A DNA stretch of 64,000 bases from Ruegeria halocynthiae (lineage in GTDB: Bacteria; Pseudomonadota; Alphaproteobacteria; Rhodobacterales; Rhodobacteraceae): contig NZ_JQEZ01000001.1 in the NCBI RefSeq assembly GCF_000743705.1, forward strand, positions 1,176,016-1,240,015, in the 5' to 3' direction. Below the pieces are notes generated by a model. That model made no database searches and was not told where the DNA came from. It saw only the letters and a list, made by a program, of their open reading frames with translations. The translations under genes were made by a program, and so were the position numbers. Shown here piece after piece: positions 34,940 to 42,933 of the stretch; positions within the stretch are counted from its first letter, which is position 1; each line of letters opens with the position of its first letter.

Positions 34940-35695
34940 ATGGCAATTCTAAGAGTCAAAGACGTAAGCAAGCGCTTCGGGGGCCTTAAGGCTTTGTCGG
35001 ACGTGAACCTGAGCGTCGAGGAAAACTCAGTCCACGCGATCATTGGTCCTAACGGCGCGGGCAAATCGACCCTGCTGAACTGTCTGGTGGGCAAGCTGAT
35101 GCCAGACACCGGGTCGGTGCTGTTCGACAACAACTCGGTGCTGGGGCTTGAGCCGTTTCAGATCAATCAGATGGGCATCAGCCGCGTGTTCCAGACGCCT
35201 GAGATTTTTGGCGAGCTGACGGTGATGGAAAACATGTTGATCCCAATCTTCGCAATGCGGGACGGGGCGTTCCGGATGCACGCCTATGAAACCATCGCCA
35301 GCGAAAAGGGGATCGTGGAACAGGCCGAGGTGATGCTGGAAGAGATGAACATGGTCGACAAGCGTGAGATGCACGCTGCGTCGCTGTCGCGAGGGGACAA
35401 ACGGCGGCTTGAGATCGGCATGTGCCTCAGCCAGAATCCGCGCCTGTTGCTGCTGGATGAACCCACCGCTGGCATGGCGCGTGCGGACACCAACAACACG
35501 ATTGATCTGCTCAAACAGATCAAAGAGGAACGCGACATCACCATCGCCATCATCGAGCATGACATGCACGTCGTGTTCAGCCTTGCCGAGCGGATAACCG
35601 TGCTGGCGCAAGGCACGCCGCTGGTCGAGGATACCCCGGAAAACATTCGCGGACACCCGAAGGTCCGCGAGGCTTATCTGGGCGAGGCTGCGTAA
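34940..35695 (+). CDS. ABC transporter ATP-binding protein (LivG-like)
   Basis: A 251-residue ATPase. Walker A GPNGAGKST (residues about 36-44), the signature LSRGDKRRLEIG with Arg in place of the usual Gly, Walker B LLLLDEPTAGM and the H-loop IIEHDMHVVF are all visible. The start at ATG 34940 lies 11 bp after the permease stop; the upstream part of the open frame belongs to the permease in another frame. Confidence 0.9.
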   Translation: MAILRVKDVSKRFGGLKALSDVNLSVEENSVHAIIGPNGAGKSTLLNCLVGKLMPDTGSVLFDNNSVLGLEPFQINQMGISRVFQTPEIFGELTVMENMLIPIFAMRDGAFRMHAYETIASEKGIVEQAEVMLEEMNMVDKREMHAASLSRGDKRRLEIGMCLSQNPRLLLLDEPTAGMARADTNNTIDLLKQIKEERDITIAIIEHDMHVVFSLAERITVLAQGTPLVEDTPENIRGHPKVREAYLGEAA

Positions 35696-35704
35696 GGAAA
35701 AGCT

Positions 35705-36460
35705 ATGAATCAGAAACCTGACTTTTCGAATAATGCCAACAGGGCCAGCACCGCACCCGCCTTTCTGTCGGTGTGGGATATGCATTCCTATTATGGCGAA
35801 AGCTATATCGTGCAGGGCATCAGCTTTAATGTTCACGAAGGTGAAATTCTGGCGTTGCTGGGGCGCAATGGTGCGGGCAAAACCTCGACCCTGCGATCGA
35901 TCGCACGGGTCAGTGACCCCGAGGTCCGGCACGGCGAAATCTGGCTGGACCACAAGCCGCTGCACAAAATGGCCAGCTACGAGGCCGCCGCAGCAGGACT
36001 GGGTCTGGTGCCCGAGGACCGGCGCATCATTCCGGGCCTGACAGTCGAAGAAAACCTGCAACTGGCCCAGATTGCACCGCCCATCGGCTGGTCGCTTGAA
36101 CGGCTGTACGAATTGTTCCCAAGGCTGGGTGAGCGTCGCAAGCAGGAAGGCGTGACACTGTCGGGCGGTGAACAACAGATGCTGTCGATTGCCCGGGCGC
36201 TGGCGCGGGACATCAAGGTGCTGCTGTTGGACGAACCATACGAAGGGTTGGCCCCGGTGATTGTGGATGAAATCGAAAAGACTTTGGCCCATGTCAAACA
36301 ACAGGGCATGACCACGATCATCGTTGAACAAAACGCAGTACGGGCGCTGGAATTGGCTGACCGGGCGATCATCCTTGATACCGGCAGCATCGTGTTCGAC
36401 GGCACCGCAAATGAGGTGCTTGAGAATTCGCAATTGCGCGAAGAATACCTGGCGATTTAA
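35705..36460 (+). CDS. ABC transporter ATP-binding protein (LivF-like)
   Basis: A 251-residue ATPase, last gene of the uptake operon. Walker A GRNGAGKTST, Q-loop region LGLVPEDRRIIPGLTVEENL, signature LSGGEQQMLSIARAL, Walker B VLLLDEPYEGLAPVIV and TIIVEQNAVRALELADRAIIL are canonical for LivF/UrtE. A short N-terminal extension (about 20 residues) precedes the fold. Confidence 0.9.
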   Translation: MNQKPDFSNNANRASTAPAFLSVWDMHSYYGESYIVQGISFNVHEGEILALLGRNGAGKTSTLRSIARVSDPEVRHGEIWLDHKPLHKMASYEAAAAGLGLVPEDRRIIPGLTVEENLQLAQIAPPIGWSLERLYELFPRLGERRKQEGVTLSGGEQQMLSIARALARDIKVLLLDEPYEGLAPVIVDEIEKTLAHVKQQGMTTIIVEQNAVRALELADRAIILDTGSIVFDGTANEVLENSQLREEYLAI

Positions 36461-36503
36461 GGGACCAATTCTTAGGTATTAAACCACCGGATCAGCGGGT
36501 CCG

Positions 36504-36538
36504 AAAGGCGAGGTGGCGTGCCCATTTCGCCTTTTTTG
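36504..36538 (+). terminator. Rho-independent terminator of the ABC operon
   Basis: AAAGGCGA (36504-36511) pairs with TCGCCTTT (36527-36534), followed directly by a T-run, 44 bp after the last ATPase gene. Confidence 0.75.
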
Positions 36539-36731
36539 CGGGCCTGTGCTGCGTGTCAAAGAACCGTTGATGTCGGAAAAGCAGTTTTTCACGCTCTGGG
36601 TTGTGAAAAAATAACTGCAATTCCAACGCTGTCGCCAGCTCTACGGGAAACCCCCTATATCCTGAGTCTGACAGGTTCGTTAACTGTAAATCATTGAAAA
36701 GGTCACACTGACCAAACCACTTTTCCCCCTA

Positions 36732-36769
36732 TGAGGGGTCGGCTACTTACCCCCTCGGCCGACCCCTCA
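36732..36769. repeat. Perfect 12-bp inverted repeat downstream of gph
   Basis: TGAGGGGTCGGC (36732-36743) and GCCGACCCCTCA (36758-36769) form a perfect stem with a 14-bp loop (ACTT...CTCG), 36 bp beyond the gph stop codon. No T-run follows on either strand, so it could be a factor-assisted terminator, an mRNA-stabilising stem or a binding site. Confidence 0.6.
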
Positions 36770-36805
36770 ACCGGGGTGATCTTCAAGCCAAAGCGTTCAG
36801 ATTCC

Positions 36806-37483
36806 TCAATGGCTCTCAGGCCTCTGCGCTTGCAGTATCCCGACAACCAGATCCGGCAGCCGTGAACTGTCACCATAGCTGGCCGTATGCGGAATGTCGG
36901 CAATCGGTGATTTACGATACCCTTCGGTGAACAGCAGAAACGGCACCTGCGCGCGTTGCGCTGTCTCGGCGTCAACTTCGCTGTCGCCGACAAAAAGGCG
37001 CGGGCCCGCCGATGTGAGGGCCTGAAAACTGGCATTTAGATGCGCAGGGTCGGGTTTGCGCGTGTTCAACGTATCGCCACCCAGTACGGCATCAAAGTGC
37101 TGCGCAAGGCCCAATGCCTCAAGCACATGACGCGCAGGGATTTCGGGTTTGTTGGTGCACACACCCAGAATGCACCCCATCTGACGCAGTTGGTTCAGGG
37201 CCTCTGGGACGCCGGGATATGGGGTGGTTTTGTTGCTAGCACCGGCGTTGTAATGATCCAACGTTCGCTGCGTCAGTTCGGCGTGACGCTCGGGCGTCAG
37301 CGCGCAATGCCTGACGACACGTTCAACAAGTTTGGGCAGCCCGTTGCCCACAAACTGCTTGATGGTTTCTTGCGGCAGGGGCTCTTGCCCGACATCGCGC
37401 AGCATCCTGTTTGCGGCGCTGGCAATGTCGGCAAGGCTGTCCACCAAGGTGCCATCCAGATCGAAAATGATTGTGGCGCTCAT
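36806..37483 (-). CDS. HAD-family phosphatase, phosphoglycolate phosphatase type
   Basis: A 225-residue HAD hydrolase starting at ATG 37483 (MSATIIFDLDGTLVDS). The four HAD motifs are present: DLDGT with nucleophile Asp, VCTNKP, Lys in TRKPDP, and FVGDSEVDAETA. Sequence and length match Gph, which clears 2-phosphoglycolate; related HADs can act on other sugar phosphates. The upstream part of the open frame lacks conserved sequence. It is divergent from hemP. Confidence 0.82.
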   Translation of the reverse strand: MSATIIFDLDGTLVDSLADIASAANRMLRDVGQEPLPQETIKQFVGNGLPKLVERVVRHCALTPERHAELTQRTLDHYNAGASNKTTPYPGVPEALNQLRQMGCILGVCTNKPEIPARHVLEALGLAQHFDAVLGGDTLNTRKPDPAHLNASFQALTSAGPRLFVGDSEVDAETAQRAQVPFLLFTEGYRKSPIADIPHTASYGDSSRLPDLVVGILQAQRPESH

Positions 37484-37578
37484 CTTTTGGTCCGTCCCGG
37501 GGATATGGTGTGCAACGGGTATCCCGGCGGGCAATTCGGCGCAATCATTCTGGTGTCAGGAATAGTTCAGACCGGGGC

Positions 37579-37607
37579 TTGACATACCTGACTAAATTAA
37601 TCAGATT
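37579..37607 (+). promoter_or_regulatory. hemP promoter with TGA-N9-TCA iron box
   Basis: A consensus -35 TTGACA (37579-37584) and a weak -10 region near 37602 enclose CTGACTAAATTAATCAG (37588-37604), a 17-bp near-perfect palindrome. TGA-N9-TCA is the described form of the rhizobial RirA iron-responsive (IRO) box, so iron-dependent repression of hemP is predicted. Confidence 0.6.
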
Positions 37608-37707
37608 AGCGATGGAAACGGTAAGCCAACCCTGAATCGGGTCAGCCAGAACACTGAAAACGCGAACAGATTAAGCCTTTCGCCCGAGAACCTCTGGAGT
37701 TGTCCCG

Positions 37708-37875
37708 ATGAATGTGCAGACCCCCAATCCCAGCCAATCTTATGCAGTATCCATGCTTCCGGCGCATAAAGCCGAAGATCTGACCAAGGGCGGCAATCTG
37801 GCCCATATCGAATTGGGCGACCAGCTGTACACATTGCGCATCACCCGCGCTGGCAAACTGATCCTGACAAAATGA
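37708..37875 (+). CDS. hemP: Hemin uptake protein HemP
   Basis: A 55-residue protein from ATG 37708, too short for most ORF cut-offs. The C-terminal half (HIELGDQLYTLRITRAGKLILTK) matches HemP, a small protein required for haem uptake in several proteobacteria, where it is controlled by iron. An iron box lies about 105 bp upstream. Its TGA overlaps the ATG of the next gene (37872-37875). Confidence 0.88.
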   Translation: MNVQTPNPSQSYAVSMLPAHKAEDLTKGGNLAHIELGDQLYTLRITRAGKLILTK

Positions 37876-38348
37876 ACGCGCCTTCCTCACGCGGGGGGGC
37901 ATCGGTCGGAAGACTGGCCGATCTGACCCCGATCGAAGCCGGAGCGGTCATGTACCTGCGTTTGTGGGGCGATGGATCGCAAGGTCGCGCCGACGCGGCC
38001 AGCGATTTCGAAATCGCGTTGGGCGCCGATCAGGGGCAAGCCGCGATGACGACCCTGGACCGGTTGTGCGCGTTATGCGCCCATCACGGACGCCGCCCCC
38101 TGATCCGTCACGGGCTGGGCTGCGCCTGTCTTGGCGCGGACGAGAATTGTTTTGCGCAGATGGTTGCCGCTGCATCGGAAGGCGCACGCGAAGACGCGAT
38201 GATGATGGCCTCGCTGATCGTGCGGCCGGATTTCGCCCCCGCTCTGGCGTCCTTGTCAGAAGAGCTTGGGATGGTCCTGCGTCGGATGACCACGTCGATG
38301 CAGATGCCTACGACGGGACATCATATCCCCACTGCCGTGCTGCACTGA
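37872..38348 (+). CDS. Cysteine-rich hypothetical protein co-encoded with HemP
   Basis: A 158-residue soluble protein without signal peptide. A compact Cys/His cluster lies in LDRLCALCAHHGRRPLIRHGLGCACLGADENCFAQM (residues about 62-97), five cysteines and three histidines, suggesting metal or haem binding. The rest is helical (SLIVRPDFAPALASLSEELGMVLRRM). It is coupled to hemP by an ATGA overlap, so a role in iron or haem handling is likely by context. I do not recognise the family. Confidence 0.65.
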   Translation: MNAPSSRGGASVGRLADLTPIEAGAVMYLRLWGDGSQGRADAASDFEIALGADQGQAAMTTLDRLCALCAHHGRRPLIRHGLGCACLGADENCFAQMVAAASEGAREDAMMMASLIVRPDFAPALASLSEELGMVLRRMTTSMQMPTTGHHIPTAVLH

Positions 38349-38362
38349 CCAGCTGGCAGACG

Positions 38363-38400
38363 CAAAACCCCGGCGAATGAATGCCGGGGTTTTGTTGTTT
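38363..38400. terminator. Strong terminator, probably bidirectional
   Basis: CAAAACCCCGGC (38363-38374) and GCCGGGGTTTTG (38383-38394) form a perfect 12-bp stem with an 8-base loop, with a T-rich tail on the plus strand and A-run on the other side. It separates the hemP operon from the convergent three-domain gene. Confidence 0.85.
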
Positions 38401-41400
38401 CAACAACACCCGCACCCAGCGTGATGCTGGTCGTGATCGCAGGTCGGAGCAGGAGCAAAATCGCCCACTTCGGCCAGCACATCCCGCAGCGCCCATAGGA
38501 TCATGTCCACGTCCTCGGCCTCGATCGTCAGCGGGGGGCGGATTTTCAGGATGTTGTCCTTCGGTCCTTCGCTGCCGATCAGGATGCGGTGATCGCGCAT
38601 CCGGTTCTTGACGTATGTGCAGATCTCGGTGCCCTCAGATCCATCCGGGTTGATCAGTTCGACCCCCAGAAACAGGCCCATGCCGCGCACGTCGCCGACA
38701 CAGGTGAAATCGGCCTCGATCTGACGCAGCCCATCCATCAGGCGGATGCCCATGATGCGGGCGTTGTCCTGCAGACCTTCGTCATCGATGATATCCAGCA
38801 CCTCTTTGCCGATCCGGCAGGACAGAGTGGATCCACCAAAGGTCGAGAAGAATTCGATTCCATTGTCGAAACTTTGGGCAATCTCTTTGGTGGTCACCAG
38901 AACGCCCAGCGGGTGACCGTTGCCGATGGGTTTGCCTAAGACAACGATGTCCGGCACCGCGCCTTGATGTTCAAAACCAAAGTAGTATTCGCCCAGCCGA
39001 CCCAGCCCGGTCTGCACCTCATCCGCGATGCAAACACCTCCGGCGGCGCGGATTTTTTCGTAAACGGCGGGCAAGTAACCCTTAGGCGGAATGATCTGGC
39101 CACCGACTGAGGGGAAGGTCTCGGCGATAAAGCCCGCAACACCATGGCCCTTGTCCTGCAGGGCGGCAATGGCAGGGTCCACAAAATTCGCGAATTTTGT
39201 GGCGCGCGCGGCATCGTCGCGCCTGAATGACCCGCGGTAATCGTCGGCAACCTCGATTAGCTCAACCCAATCGGCCTGGCCGACCCCGCCCGGCTTGTTG
39301 AATTTATAGGCCGAGATCGCGACAGCAGCGTTGGTATTGCCGTGATAGCCATGATCCGGCGTGACGATCCCCTTGGCCCCGGTGTGGGCGCGGGCCACCC
39401 GCAAGGCCAGTTCGTTCGCCTCGGTGCCAGAGTTGACGAAAAAACAGACCTGCAGGTGATCCGGCAGTTTCGACAGGATTTTCTCGGCAAATGCCGTTTG
39501 TGCCGGGTGCAGATACCGGGTGTTTGAATTCATCCGTTTCAGTTGATCTGTTGCGACCGCCTGAATGCGGGGATGCGCGTGGCCGACATGGGGGACGTTG
39601 TTATAGGCGTCCAGATAGGGGCGCCCCCATTCGTCGAACAGGTGGTGTCTCCAGCCTCGCACCAGCATGACCGGGTCGTCATAGGTCAGGCTGAGGTTGC
39701 CGCCGAAATGATCCCGACGCCCCTGCAGGATCGCCTGTTTGTCGGTCGGTTGATACAGTACCTTGACGTCCGGCAGGTTCAGCAGTGCCGCCGGGTTGGG
39801 GCAGACGGCGTTCCACAACTCCATCTCGTCGGGATCGCCGACACCGGGCCAGTCGGTTTGCATCCCGTCTGTGGTCAATGCCAGTTGAAAGTGCACATGT
39901 GGCGCCCAGCCACCGTTTTGGCTGGCATCCCCCAGCCGGGCAAAGGCCGCGCTCTGCGCCACCGGGTCGCCGGGTTTCAGCCGGGTGCAAACCTCGGGGT
40001 CCAAGTGGCCGTAAAGCGTATAGAACGGATCGCCCTCGGGTGTTTCGTGGTGCAAGATCACGACGCCGCCATAATCCAGATGCCCATCGCGGTTCTCAAT
40101 CGCCTCGACTCGTCCGCTGATGGGGGCGTGCAACACGGTCCCCGCTGGCGCGAATACGTCCACGGCCAGATGCACAGTGCGCCGGTCCGAGGCTTTCCAC
40201 GGCCCCTTGCGAAACCCCGGCTCGGCATAGATCAAACGCGGTTCGCCATAATAGCCCAGCCACAGGCCCTCTCCGAACTCCTCGCCCACGCGTGCGGCCT
40301 CGGACAGTAGCATATGGAACGGGTTCTGCGGCCAGGTCGAATTCTCAACCGAAAGCGGCCCCATCGGCACATCGTTCAGGTGCTGATCGAACATCTGGGC
40401 AAATTGACCGCGATGCTCGGACAGATAAGCGTGGATGCGCTCGGCCCCGTCGGTCACCGGCAGGCCGCAGGCGGCGCGCAGGCGGGCTGGCATCAACCCT
40501 CCATTGATGGCACCGTTTTCTAGCAACCGCCAGGCGGGGGCCTGACTGATGGTCACATAGGGATCATCCGGGTTCTCGGCTGCCATCAAGGCTGAGTTCA
40601 CGACAGAGACCGCAAGACGCATCCGCAGCAGCGGCCAGATCAGATCGACCTCATCAGCGCGCAACCGGTTGGCCGCGTGATACCCGCGGACCAGCGCGGT
40701 CAACGCACGTTCTGGTTTGGGGTGATCCAAAAGGATATAAGCCCCGGCAATCGCCAAATCACAGATGCGCGGTGCCGCGCACATGTCCCCCAGATCAATC
40801 AGGCCCGAGATACTTGGGCGTTGGTCCAACCCGCTTTCAACCAGAATGTTGTAATCGTTTGCGTCATTGTGGATGGCCTGTTTTGGCAAGCCCGCCAACG
40901 GCCTCGAAATCGCTGCGAAGCCCGCGCATATGTCCGACAGCACAGCCCGGCGCAGGGGGTCATTGATCACGTCCAACTGGTCGGTGATCCAGTCGGCCTG
41001 CGTCAGGTCCCACTTAAAGTCCGCGCGGTGCAACCCGTCATGGGCAAACCCTTCCAACGCCCGGTCGGTCGCGCCCAGAACGCGGCCCAGTTTCAGGATC
41101 AGTTCTTCGGATTTGGGCGCGGTATTGGCATAGCATTGGCCCGGCAAACATTCGAGCAACCAGACCCGCCGGGCATCCCCCTGTTGGTCCACGATTTCCG
41201 ATAACAAAGCCCCGTGCAGGTCAGGAAACACTTTGGGAAACGGCAAACCCGGAGCATGGGCGGCAATATGCGCCAGCGCCTTGACCTGAAGATCCACAAG
41301 ATCCGCCTCGCACCCCGCGCGCATGACCTTCAGAACATAGTCCTGACCGTTCGTGGCGCGGGCCAGGAAATTCAGGTCATATTCCCCATCCAACCGGGTC

Positions 41401-41465
41401 AGCTGGGCATCCAGCCCCCAGTGCCGGTGCAGGGCGTCGGCCCAGAATGCAGTTATCTTGCTCAT
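38400..41465 (-). CDS. Three-domain protein: APH-type kinase, M23-like domain, class III aminotransferase
   Basis: A 1021-residue fusion. Residues about 1-330 are an aminoglycoside-phosphotransferase/choline-kinase fold with AIHNDANDYNILV (HxDxxxxN) and GLIDLGDM. Residues about 400-560 form an M23/LytM-type domain with intact zinc ligands (HLAVDVFAPAGT and PHVHFQL). Residues about 590-1000 are a PLP-dependent class III aminotransferase (FVNSGTEANELALR, IADEVQTGLGRLG, VVLGKPIGNGHPLG with the Schiff-base lysine). The tail CDHDQHHAGCGCC looks metal-binding. The kinase-transaminase pairing recalls hydroxylysine kinase plus phospholyase (human AGPHD1/AGXT2L2), suggesting phosphorylation then elimination of an amino alcohol. 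The M23 role is unclear. Confidence 0.85.
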   Translation of the reverse strand: MSKITAFWADALHRHWGLDAQLTRLDGEYDLNFLARATNGQDYVLKVMRAGCEADLVDLQVKALAHIAAHAPGLPFPKVFPDLHGALLSEIVDQQGDARRVWLLECLPGQCYANTAPKSEELILKLGRVLGATDRALEGFAHDGLHRADFKWDLTQADWITDQLDVINDPLRRAVLSDICAGFAAISRPLAGLPKQAIHNDANDYNILVESGLDQRPSISGLIDLGDMCAAPRICDLAIAGAYILLDHPKPERALTALVRGYHAANRLRADEVDLIWPLLRMRLAVSVVNSALMAAENPDDPYVTISQAPAWRLLENGAINGGLMPARLRAACGLPVTDGAERIHAYLSEHRGQFAQMFDQHLNDVPMGPLSVENSTWPQNPFHMLLSEAARVGEEFGEGLWLGYYGEPRLIYAEPGFRKGPWKASDRRTVHLAVDVFAPAGTVLHAPISGRVEAIENRDGHLDYGGVVILHHETPEGDPFYTLYGHLDPEVCTRLKPGDPVAQSAAFARLGDASQNGGWAPHVHFQLALTTDGMQTDWPGVGDPDEMELWNAVCPNPAALLNLPDVKVLYQPTDKQAILQGRRDHFGGNLSLTYDDPVMLVRGWRHHLFDEWGRPYLDAYNNVPHVGHAHPRIQAVATDQLKRMNSNTRYLHPAQTAFAEKILSKLPDHLQVCFFVNSGTEANELALRVARAHTGAKGIVTPDHGYHGNTNAAVAISAYKFNKPGGVGQADWVELIEVADDYRGSFRRDDAARATKFANFVDPAIAALQDKGHGVAGFIAETFPSVGGQIIPPKGYLPAVYEKIRAAGGVCIADEVQTGLGRLGEYYFGFEHQGAVPDIVVLGKPIGNGHPLGVLVTTKEIAQSFDNGIEFFSTFGGSTLSCRIGKEVLDIIDDEGLQDNARIMGIRLMDGLRQIEADFTCVGDVRGMGLFLGVELINPDGSEGTEICTYVKNRMRDHRILIGSEGPKDNILKIRPPLTIEAEDVDMILWALRDVLAEVGDFAPAPTCDHDQHHAGCGCC

Positions 41466-41530
41466 TCGATATCCTGTGTTGTGGCCAGCGTGACCCTCTT
41501 CATCTGGCTCAAAATATCCTCGGGGGTGAA

Positions 41531-41567
41531 TTGGCCCAACGGGCCAAGAGGGGGCAGACAGCCCCCT
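41531..41567 (-). terminator. Two tandem hairpins downstream of the dehydrogenase gene
   Basis: TTGGCCC/GGGCCAA (41531-41537, 41541-41547, 3-base loop) and AGGGGGC/GCCCCCT (41549-41555, 41561-41567, 5-base loop) lie just past the dehydrogenase stop at 41574. They have no T-run but are well placed to terminate its transcript. Confidence 0.5.
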
Positions 41568-41573
41568 TAACCA

Positions 41574-42446
41574 TCAGCCCAACGCCCGCAACCGTTTGAG
41601 CAGAGACGATGTATCCCACCGTCCGCCGCCAAGTTTCTGAACATCCTTATAGAACTGATCGACCAAAGCGGTCACCGGCAGCGACGCACCAGTTTCATTG
41701 GCCGTGTCCAGACAGATGCCCAGATCCTTGCGCATCCAATCAACGGCAAAACCATGGTCGAAATGGTCGTCCAGCATAGTTTCATAGCGGTTTGCCATCT
41801 GCCAACTGCCCGCAGCGCCCTGGCTGATCACCTCAACAACCGCCCGGCCGTCCAGGCCGGCTTTTTCGGCGAAGTGCAAAGCTTCGCTCAGGCCCTGCAC
41901 GACGCCGGCAATGGCGATCTGGTTACACATCTTTGTCATCTGACCCGCGCCGCTGTCGCCGATACGACGGCAGATTTTGGAATAGACCTGCATGATGGGC
42001 TCGGCCGCGTCATAGGCGGCCTGATCGCCGCCGCACATGATCGACAGAACGCCATTCTCGGCCCCGGCCTGCCCACCCGAGATCGGGGCGTCCACAAACG
42101 CGACCCCCCGGGTCTTGCCAGCCTCAAACAACTCACGCGTGACCTTGTCCGAAACGGTCGTGTGATCGACAAAGATCGCCCCGTCAGCCATGCCGTGAAA
42201 CGCGCCGTCATCGCTGGTGCAGACCATACGCAAATCGTCGTCATTGCCGACACAGGACATTATAAACGCCGCACCCTGGGCGGCCTCTTGCGGCGTGGTG
42301 GCCATTGCGCCGCCGTGTTGGGCAACCCAGGCTTCGGCCTTTGATGCCGTGCGGTTGTAGACGGTGACGTCGTGACCTGCAGCCTGCAGGTGGCCGGCCA
42401 TGGGATACCCCATTACGCCCAGACCAAGGAACGCGATTTTTGCCAT
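41574..42446 (-). CDS. NAD(P)-dependent beta-hydroxyacid dehydrogenase
   Basis: A 290-residue enzyme from ATG 42446 (AGAGGA upstream). N-terminal IAFLGLGVMGYPMAGHLQAAGHDVTVYNRT is the cofactor motif of the 3-hydroxyisobutyrate/tartronate-semialdehyde dehydrogenase family; FVDAPISGGQAGAENGVLSIMCGG and GQMTKMCNQ (catalytic Lys region) follow. It likely oxidises a short beta-hydroxyacid or reduces a semialdehyde; the substrate is not determinable. It precedes the three-domain gene, with hairpins between, so co-transcription is uncertain. Confidence 0.85.
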   Translation of the reverse strand: MAKIAFLGLGVMGYPMAGHLQAAGHDVTVYNRTASKAEAWVAQHGGAMATTPQEAAQGAAFIMSCVGNDDDLRMVCTSDDGAFHGMADGAIFVDHTTVSDKVTRELFEAGKTRGVAFVDAPISGGQAGAENGVLSIMCGGDQAAYDAAEPIMQVYSKICRRIGDSGAGQMTKMCNQIAIAGVVQGLSEALHFAEKAGLDGRAVVEVISQGAAGSWQMANRYETMLDDHFDHGFAVDWMRKDLGICLDTANETGASLPVTALVDQFYKDVQKLGGGRWDTSSLLKRLRALG

Positions 42447-42543
42447 TTGGTGATCCTCTCCCCTGTCCGGTCCCTGCTCGGATTGGCGGGCCGGAGTGTT
42501 CAGGAAAGACAAAGCAAAGCTGCGTGCAAAGGGCAACCCCGCG

Positions 42544-42933
42544 TCAGGGATTGCGGCTCAAATCCCGCAGGATCGGACAATCGGGCCGGTCATCCCCGGC
42601 GCAGGCGTCGATCAGATGGCCCAATGTGTCGCGCATTGCATTGAGGTCGGCAATCTTGGCTTCGATCTGCGCCAAATGTGCCCGCGCCACCTTTTTGACA
42701 TCGGCGCTGGCGCGGGTTTCATCCTCGTACAGCGCCATCAGTGTTCGGCAATCCTCAATCGTAAAGCCCAGGGCGCGGGCGCGGCCCAGGAAATTCAACT
42801 TGTGCACATCATTGTCGCGAAACCGGCGATAACCGTTTTCGTCGCGCGGCGGCTTGATCAGGCCAATTTCCTCGTAATATCGGATCGTCTTGGCGGGCAG
42901 GCCGGTTCGGGTTGCGACATCTCCGATGTTCAT
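42544..42933 (-). CDS. cueR: Copper-responsive MerR-type regulator CueR
   Basis: A 129-residue MerR protein: [38 protein letters not shown] is the winged helix-turn-helix, and C-x7-C (CAGDDRPDC) near the C-terminus is the Cu(I) pocket of CueR. It overlaps copA by 4 bp (ATGA, 42930-42933) as the downstream gene of the operon. It should activate the copA promoter by untwisting its long spacer. Confidence 0.9.
   Translation of the reverse strand: MNIGDVATRTGLPAKTIRYYEEIGLIKPPRDENGYRRFRDNDVHKLNFLGRARALGFTIEDCRTLMALYEDETRASADVKKVARAHLAQIEAKIADLNAMRDTLGHLIDACAGDDRPDCPILRDLSRNP

Noticed and set aside
35027..36433. 468-codon minus-strand frame across both ATPase genes
   Set aside because: Antisense shadow of LivG/LivF-like genes; no recognisable protein features.
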